The notes beneath the pieces were generated by a model. The model was given only the letters and a program-made list of their open reading frames with translations, made no database searches and was not told the origin of the DNA. A program made the translations under genes and the position numbers. Positions 58,656 to 64,000 of a stretch of DNA of 64,000 nt are shown one piece after another. Location: positions 62,001-126,000 of the forward strand of contig JAKCPI010027501.1 of NCBI GenBank assembly GCA_023213315.1, written 5' to 3'. How positions within the stretch are numbered: position 1 is the first letter of the stretch; each line of letters starts with the position of its first letter. This DNA is from Euborellia annulipes. Lineage: Eukaryota > Arthropoda > Insecta > Dermaptera > Anisolabididae.

Positions 58656-60160
58656 CTTAATAAAAAAAACAATGCGTATTTATCCTAGAATCATAAATAT
58701 CTATTCAAATAGCTGATTGACAAAGACTTTGGCCCTTTAAAAAAACTTTTAGCTAATTTTTCTCTTCGCATTTTTTGTGTCCATTAAACTAGGTTAATTG
58801 ATAAGCAAGCAGCTCAATAAATTAACAACCAGCAGCAAGTAGAGATGAGATGACGACTTTAAATGAAAATGAAGGTCTTTGAATGTCTGTCAACTTAGAA
58901 TAGAGATTAATAAAAAAAATAAATACAAACAATCTACAAGAAAATAAATTTATATTTTATTTATCAGAAAAGAATGCTAATTTCTTAAAAAACCTGTTTG
59001 ATCTGCGAATGAATGAACGAATGAATCAGAGTTTATCTAAACTTTTGATCTTTTTATAATACGCAAATCAACCGGGAAATTACCGTGATTGGAATATAAA
59101 TTTGAAATCGAAAATAAATAAATAAATAAACTAATTTAAATTCTTAATGCGCTTCTTAGAAAACAGTTGTTTACTCGGGCTCCCCATTTTAAAAAAATTT
59201 AAAAATTTTGAATTTCGATGCAAATTTGTAATATGTCAAATTGTAATTTGAAATAATTGATCATTTTTTTTTTATTATCATTTATTTGAAATACTTTCTT
59301 CTAGGGAATAAATTTAAGTATCCCTCCCTCATCTGAAACTAAAATACAATTTGAGATTGATTAACGTTTATTTTGGAACCGAAAATTAGATAGATGAAGT
59401 TAAAAAAATTCAACCGCAAATGACTAAATGGGACTGGACAATATAGGCCTATATCTTAAATATCTAGTATCGTTTGAAAGCCCTAAGATGTCGAAAAGAC
59501 TAAAAAAACATATTCATTCCTATCGAAGTGTTTTCACCATTACTTGATCTGGGTATATGAGAATTTTCTTACAACACTACAACTCACAAATTCACGAATC
59601 GAAAAAATATTCAGAAAATTTACTATCCTGATGAATCCTGTTATTTAAGCCTACCTGAGATTATTCAATAATAATTTTAGCTGCGAATGAATCCCACGAC
59701 TTTAGATCTTCTATCAGGATGAGTTTGATAAAATTTACAATTGGATTTTAATCCCGGATCTATTACTATATATATTAATATAATAAAAAGAAAAAGTAAT
59801 ATTATAAAATATTAGAGCCTTGAACTCAAGTCCCACTAGACATTCTCTTAATTTCCAGTTTTTCTTCAAGTTCAATGTCAATATATTAATAATTTTATCA
59901 TTCAAATCAGAGGTGTACAACCTTTGGATAAACAGGGGGGAAAGGAAAACTTGCGCCCGTGGCCAAGATTATAATTTGCGCCCTCCTACCAAAAAAAAAT
60001 ATATATATTCCCCAAATTTTGTCCCCCCGGGACCTAGTTACATGATATCATAATTTCATCCTGGCCATACATTTTTCTAAAGAAATCAATCTCCGACTCC
60101 ACATTTTTATGTCCTTTTTTTGTTTAAAATTTTAGAAAAATTTCAAATAGGTATAATAAT

Positions 60161-60419
60161 CAGGGGCGTATATAAGGGGGGGGGGCCGAGGGGGCCCGGG
60201 CCCCCCCGAAATTTTCCAAACACATATACATATATAGGGATATACAGTCATCAGCGCAACAAATTTTTCCGCAGAATGGACAACTTTGGTTCAGCAATAG
60301 AAAAAATGTTCCGCAAAAAATTTCGTGTGAAAAAAATATAGTTTCTTAAAAAAAAAATTTCCCGCAAAAAAATTTTTGAGTTCGGGCCCCCCCGAAAAAA
60401 ATTTCTATATACGCCCCTG
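60161..60419. mobile_element. hAT MITE (CAGGGGCGTATATA family)
   Basis: Ends CAGGGGCGTATATAAGG and TATATACGCCCCTG, with ATAATAAT on both sides (60153-60160, 60420-60427). Inner GGGCCCGGGCCCCCCCGAAA words on the left are answered by TTCGGGCCCCCCCGAAAAA on the right. Non-coding, 259 bp. Confidence 0.9.
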
Positions 60420-61205
60420 ATAATAATACTACTAGTATTACTAAAAATAGACTAGCTCACATAGACGGAAGGCATTCTCGCTCCCTGCGCCGTCTGTCTG
60501 TTCTCTGGAATGTTTTCTACCCTACTTTTTTCATTTTTGTAATAAAAGCTTTAATTTTTTTCCATTTCATAAGCCTGATTGATCTCTTATTAGTGGGGAG
60601 TGGGATGATCTGGACTATTATTCTAAATTTATTTTTCCCAAGGCTATTTATACCAAGGCATCCCAGCCTCTTAAATTTTCCAACACTGACAACTCCTTGA
60701 AAATCCGTCCAATAGTTTCTATAGAGCCTATGCTTTACAAACAGACAGAAAGACAGACATACTTTTATACAATAAGTTACTATAAATCATATAAATATAA
60801 ATTTATAAATATTGTTCACAACTAAAAGAAAGCCTATATAGCCTATACTAAAACTACCGAAATAGGTTTCACTAGTTCTTAAAAAAATCTCGTTTGAAAG
60901 CACATCACATTATTTTCTCTTATCTAAAAGGGCTAGAGAAAATTATGAGATTATACAGATTAGTTAATTTGTATAATCTAGAAGGACATAAATAAATAAA
61001 AAAGTAATCTGATGTCTATTCATTCACTCATACCAAAATTTTTTATTATTTGTTCAAAATTATAAAAAAATTTTAGATTCAATAATATATTTTTTTAAAT
61101 ATGCCAAATAAATTTAGAATTATTTATTCTTTTTATTTCTTTAAACTCTTTAAACTAAATAGGCATTATGAATAGTTTTTATATGCTTTTTCTTCTTTTT
61201 TTCAG

Positions 61206-61330
61206 GTTCCGACACGTTTTGAGAGCCTCTACTGCTAGCTTGACTCTCTGCCTCATCCATTAGTAAGCCCAGAGGAGGTGTAGGGTGCAGGTGCAGTCCA
61301 CGCTTCTCAGCTCCAGATTTCCCAGATTTT
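61206..61330 (+). ncRNA. Possible non-coding spliced exon
   Basis: A strong acceptor (CTTCTTTTTTTCAG) and a strong donor (GTAAGTAC at 61331) bound 125 bp that are clearly GC-richer than the surroundings. All three plus-strand frames contain stops, so it could be an untranslated exon or part of a long non-coding RNA. The minus strand has an open frame here (MDEAESQASSRGSQNVSEP), which would suit the acidic cytoplasmic start of the M13 peptidase, but no usable donor follows it. Confidence 0.35.
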
Positions 61331-61664
61331 GTAAGTACATTTCATATTTCTGTTTTCATTTATTCTTTTAAGAATACTACACACAATTATGTAAAAAAAA
61401 AACTTTACGGAAAATCTATTTCCAATATAAAAAGATTCAACAGAAAGTTCATTTTGTTTTTGATATTTGAATAAGATACTCTTAGGTAATATTTTAAACA
61501 AAGTGAAAAAATGTTAATCAAATTTTGATTTTATTCGTCTGCTGACTTTTCGGTTTCTAAACATGAACCATTCTCATGGAATTTTATTTCATTTAACTTG
61601 TGCTCCCACTTTTTTCAAAATAATCAAAGAAAGAAATTTTATATTTAGAAAAGAAATCACTTCC

Positions 61665-61745
61665 CTTCGTGGCCTAGAAGTTAGTGTTATCGTTAATATT
61701 GCTGATCTCAAATCTCAGGGGTGTGAGTTCGGGTCTCAGGATTTG
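61665..61745 (+). repeat. tRNA-like SINE head fragment
   Basis: CTTCGTGGCCTAGAAGTTAG resembles an A-box region and GTGAGTTCGGGTCTCAGG a B-box region, at tRNA-like spacing. There is no complete cloverleaf, so a pol III-type retroposon head is more likely than a tRNA gene. Confidence 0.4.
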
Positions 61746-62046
61746 TTGTTTTCTACAAAATATTCGCCTAGGCATTCATTTGATGAAATTTGTATATAAC
61801 TCAAATTAAAATTAAATATATAAATTAAACACTAAGCTATTTGTTTCAAACCTTTGAAACAAATAACCTAGTGTTTAATTTGTATATTTAATTTTAATTT
61901 ACAAAATGTTTCAACGAGAACCAACGGTCGAAAGTTTAAATCTTATGTATATAACTCCCTATTAAATTACGATTTTAATAACTGTAAGTCTAGAGAATGT
62001 TTACTTAAGGAATTAAATAAAAATCTTTTATTTAATTAATTAATTA

Positions 62047-62099
62047 ATTAACCGTCGACGTTTCGGTCGCAAATCACGACCTTCCTCAGGACGATTAAT
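62047..62099 (-). ncRNA. Hammerhead ribozyme-like motif (minus strand)
   Basis: This is the inverted partner of the motif at 62182-62234. Reading the minus strand: ATTAATCGTC, CTGAGGA, the GGTCG/CGACC stem, GAAACGTC, GACGGTTAAT. Here the base next to the core forms a C-G pair, so stem I has one G-U pair only. With its partner, any read-through RNA of the element could instead fold into one long hairpin. Confidence 0.7.
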
Positions 62100-62181
62100 T
62101 GTTAGAATATAAGGTTAACAGTATTATATTCAATTACCATTATAAATTATACAATAATACTGTTAACCTTGTATTCTAACA

Positions 62182-62234
62182 ATTAATCGTTCTGAGGAAG
62201 GTCGTGATTTGCGACCGAAACGTCGACGGTTAAT
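62182..62234 (+). ncRNA. Hammerhead ribozyme-like motif (plus strand)
   Basis: Order of parts: ATTAATCGTT (stem I, 5' strand), CTGAGGA (core CUGANGA), GGTCG-loop-CGACC (stem II), GAAA, the self-complementary ACGU (minimal stem III), cleavage triplet GUC at 62222-62224, then GACGGTTAAT (stem I, 3' strand). Stem I pairs at 10 of 10 positions including two G-U pairs. The minimal ACGU stem III is the form known from Penelope-like retroelements, which is thought to work as a dimer. Activity is untested. Confidence 0.7.
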
Positions 62235-62720
62235 TAAATAAAAGTTTTTTATTTAATTTCTTGGCTGCAAAGTCTCCTATACACATTTTAAAATTTTAAT
62301 ATATATTTCACTTTCTATAGTTTTATTTTATTTATTATTCTCCTCAAGTGGTGTTGCTGAAGTTTGGTTTATTAAAGAGAAAGAAAAACGCTTTATTTTC
62401 AGCAATTGTTTTTAATTCGTTAGTAAGGCAATATTTCCATATATTTCGGAGACCTATCGGCACTCCTTCCTCAGTGGATCTATATTAACATAAAAGGGGA
62501 CATCTGTGAGAAAGGGCGGTGGGTCATAAATAATGTTTCGAAAAAATGTTACAAAAAGATACATACTTGCCCTCAATTCACCACATTACGGCCCTTATAA
62601 TTAAAACGCTTGGAAGCGACATGTTATTTAACCAGCAATTAATACCACTGAACCACCGAAATGTCGTATCAAAACGTCATTCTCAATTTACTAAAAAGAA
62701 TTCGATTAAATGAATAGAGA

Positions 62721-62763
<43 letters not shown>

Positions 62764-62938
62764 GAATGGGTGCATAAGGTCCGAAGACCTATAATGACCA
62801 ATAGTCACATGCAGCCAGGAAGAAAATAAAAACAAAAGGAGAAGCATAAAGGGGAAACTCAACTGCGGGAACTGAGAAGATGCCTGTTGAGGATTTTCCT
62901 TGTCTGACAATTTTTACTAAAGCTTTTGTATGTATTTT

Positions 62939-63610
62939 TACTTTCTCTTACCTCTATATATATGTTAATATATATATATAGAGAGAAAGTATTGGATTCA
63001 TGTCAAAAATTCGATGTCGAGATTTTGATGGATCTTCACGTTTTGAGGTCCCCTGAATCCAAAAAAGTGGTTTTCGCGACATGATCTGTCTGTGTGTCTG
63101 TCTGTGTGTGTGTCTGTGAACAAAATATCTCAAGAACGAAAAGAGCTAGGAGGTTGAAATTGTATATTTAAGTTAAGCACCCCATGGGACGTGACACGAA
63201 GCTTTTGAACAAAATCGACCAAAGAGTACTAGTACTTTACTGATGCACTTTTTCAGTTTTTTTCGATTTTCTATAAATTTGCTCCAACGATTTTTTTTAA
63301 ATTCAAAAATCAATTATTTTTTAGATTCTCTTTAAAATGTATATTCTTATTTTGTGATTGAAATCTTCTGAAGACCACTTTACTCCTGTACTACATAGAA
63401 AAGATAGGAGAAATGGTTGCCATGGTAACAAAATATAAATATTTTCCCATACTTGTAAATTTTACATCTTGAAAATCGAATGTACCGTACTGTCGGAAAC
63501 TAAATACATGTCGACACAAAAAATCTGGTGTGACAAGCACAGAACACAACTTTCGATTATCGAAGGTAAGAGAAAGTTGTGTGCTGTGCGCCAGTCACAC
63601 CAGATTTTTA
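62939..63610 (+). mobile_element. Double-hairpin family, best complete copy (~670 bp)
   Basis: Left end TACTTTCTCTTACC with an inverted partner GAGAGAAAGTATTGG around an (AT) loop. Body: CATGTCAAAAATTCGATGTC, CCAAAAAAGTGGTTTTCGCG, GTGT repeats, AAGAGCTAGGAGGTTGAAAT, GTACTAGTACTTTACTGATG, GGTTGCCATGGTAACAAAAT. Right end: 88-bp palindrome, 63519-63608. The end word CTTTCTCTTACC occurs both at the left end and inside the palindrome. No coding frame. The superfamily is unknown, and TA is the only plausible duplication. Confidence 0.88.
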
Positions 63611-63897
63611 AAAATAGAAATAATTCCTAGATTAATTTATATTATCATAGATTTGAGAAATTAATTTTTAACTATTTTTATAAATTTTATAATATATATT
63701 TCGGATTTCCTATCTAATTGAATCAAATGATTAATAATTGCTGGCTAAATAACATGTCGCTTCCAAGCGTTTTAATTATAAGGGCCGTAATGTGGTGAAT
63801 TGAGGGGAAGTATGTATCTTTTTGTAACATTTTTTCGAAACATTATTTATGACCCACCGCCCTTTCTCACAGATGTCCCCTTTTATGTTAATATAGA

Positions 63898-63940
63898 TCC
63901 ACTGAGGAAGGAGTGCCGATAGGTCTCCGAAATATATGGA
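63898..63940 (+). ncRNA. Hammerhead-like motif with AUA cleavage triplet
   Basis: Parts: TCCA, CTGAGGA, GGAG(T)GCC-GATA-GGTCTCC (7-bp stem II with one bulge), GAAA, then UAUA and UGGA. AUAU takes the place of the ACGU minimal stem III, the triplet is AUA (allowed by NUH), and stem I pairs over 4 bp (UCCA/UGGA). The inverted partner is at about 62436-62478. Weaker than the pair at 62 kb because stem I is short. Confidence 0.5.
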
Positions 63941-64000
63941 AATATTGCCTTACTAACGAATTAAAAACAATTGCTGAAAATAAAGCGTTTTTCTTTCTCT

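Larger units (their letters stand above)
62013..62262. mobile_element. Foldback with a hammerhead-ribozyme-like motif in each arm
   Basis: Left (62013-62130) and right (62140-62262) arms are inverted copies for over 90 bp, from TAACAGTATTAT outwards past TTAATTAA. Each arm reads, outward from the centre, CTAACAATTAATCG, CTGAGGA, a GGTCG/CGACC stem, GAAACGTC and GACGGTTAATTAA. The right side ends CTTGGCTGCAAA, as at 39941-40233. No coding capacity. It is likely a small retroelement-derived or Penelope-associated sequence, by analogy with hammerhead-bearing retroelements. Confidence 0.8.
58656..64000. other. Region upstream of the M13 peptidase exons
   Basis: The missing first exon(s) should lie here or beyond. 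58656-59930 is AT-rich with nothing recognised. Then follow a hAT MITE (60161-60419), a fragment resembling a Helitron 3' end on the minus strand (about 60450-60490), AT-rich sequence, a spliced but non-coding plus-strand exon (61206-61330), a tRNA-like fragment (61665-61745), a foldback (62013-62262), and a long inverted repeat enclosing a double-hairpin element (62376-64000). Confidence 0.55.
62376..64000. mobile_element. Long inverted repeat (arms >260 bp), cut by the window end
   Basis: Positions 62376-62643 and 63735-64000 are inverted copies with few differences, and the right arm runs off the window. The 1.1 kb between them holds a poly-T run (about 36 bases near 62730), a conserved-looking GC-richer stretch (62763-62910) and a double-hairpin element (62939-63610). 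Each arm holds a hammerhead-like motif of a different type: in the right arm TCCA CTGAGGA, a stem with GATA tetraloop, GAAATATA, TGGA (63898-63940). Confidence 0.85.

Overview
The window reads as nuclear DNA of a winged insect. It is very AT-rich, has intron-split genes with GT-AG borders, and contains an odorant receptor of the insect-specific 7tm_6 family. I cannot name the species. Nothing looks bacterial, organellar or viral.

Three protein genes are supported by reading frames that stay in phase across every splice junction. (1) Plus strand, 901-23165: a Methuselah-like class B GPCR, seven exons seen, with a 12.7-kb intron before the last exon and the signal-peptide exon missing to the left. 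(2) Minus strand, 31434-27382: a complete seven-exon odorant receptor of 393 residues. (3) Minus strand, 58655-39080: an M13 (neprilysin-like) zinc metallopeptidase, 14 exons and 708 residues, complete except for the first exon or exons with the cytoplasmic tail and membrane anchor. Weaker candidates are a two-exon start of an unrecognised plus-strand gene (32190-33060), one open spliced exon inside the giant GPCR intron (18458-18598), and a non-coding spliced exon (61206-61330).

Most of the rest is short non-autonomous mobile DNA. There are many hAT-type elements with exact 8-bp target duplications (37527, 51356, 54602, 60161, 26291, 21503, 21800 and nested 55720), one 2.77 kb long. There are tRNA-headed SINEs, one LINE-tailed retroposon, a Helitron-like composite (40691-41916), a TA-flanked mariner-type MITE, a Harbinger-like foldback, and a roughly 0.65-kb element family with hairpins at both ends present about eight times. 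An eight-copy 99-bp tandem array lies in a GPCR intron. No transposase or reverse transcriptase reading frame was found.

The most interesting signal is a set of unrelated-looking inverted-repeat elements (36.4, 39.9, 53.7, 58.2, 62.0 and 62.4/63.7 kb). Their arms carry a hammerhead-ribozyme-like core (CTGAGGA or CCGAGGA, stem II, GAAACGTC or GAAATATA). The copies near 62.05-62.23 kb keep a full core plus a 10-bp stem I and a 5-bp stem II, one on each strand.
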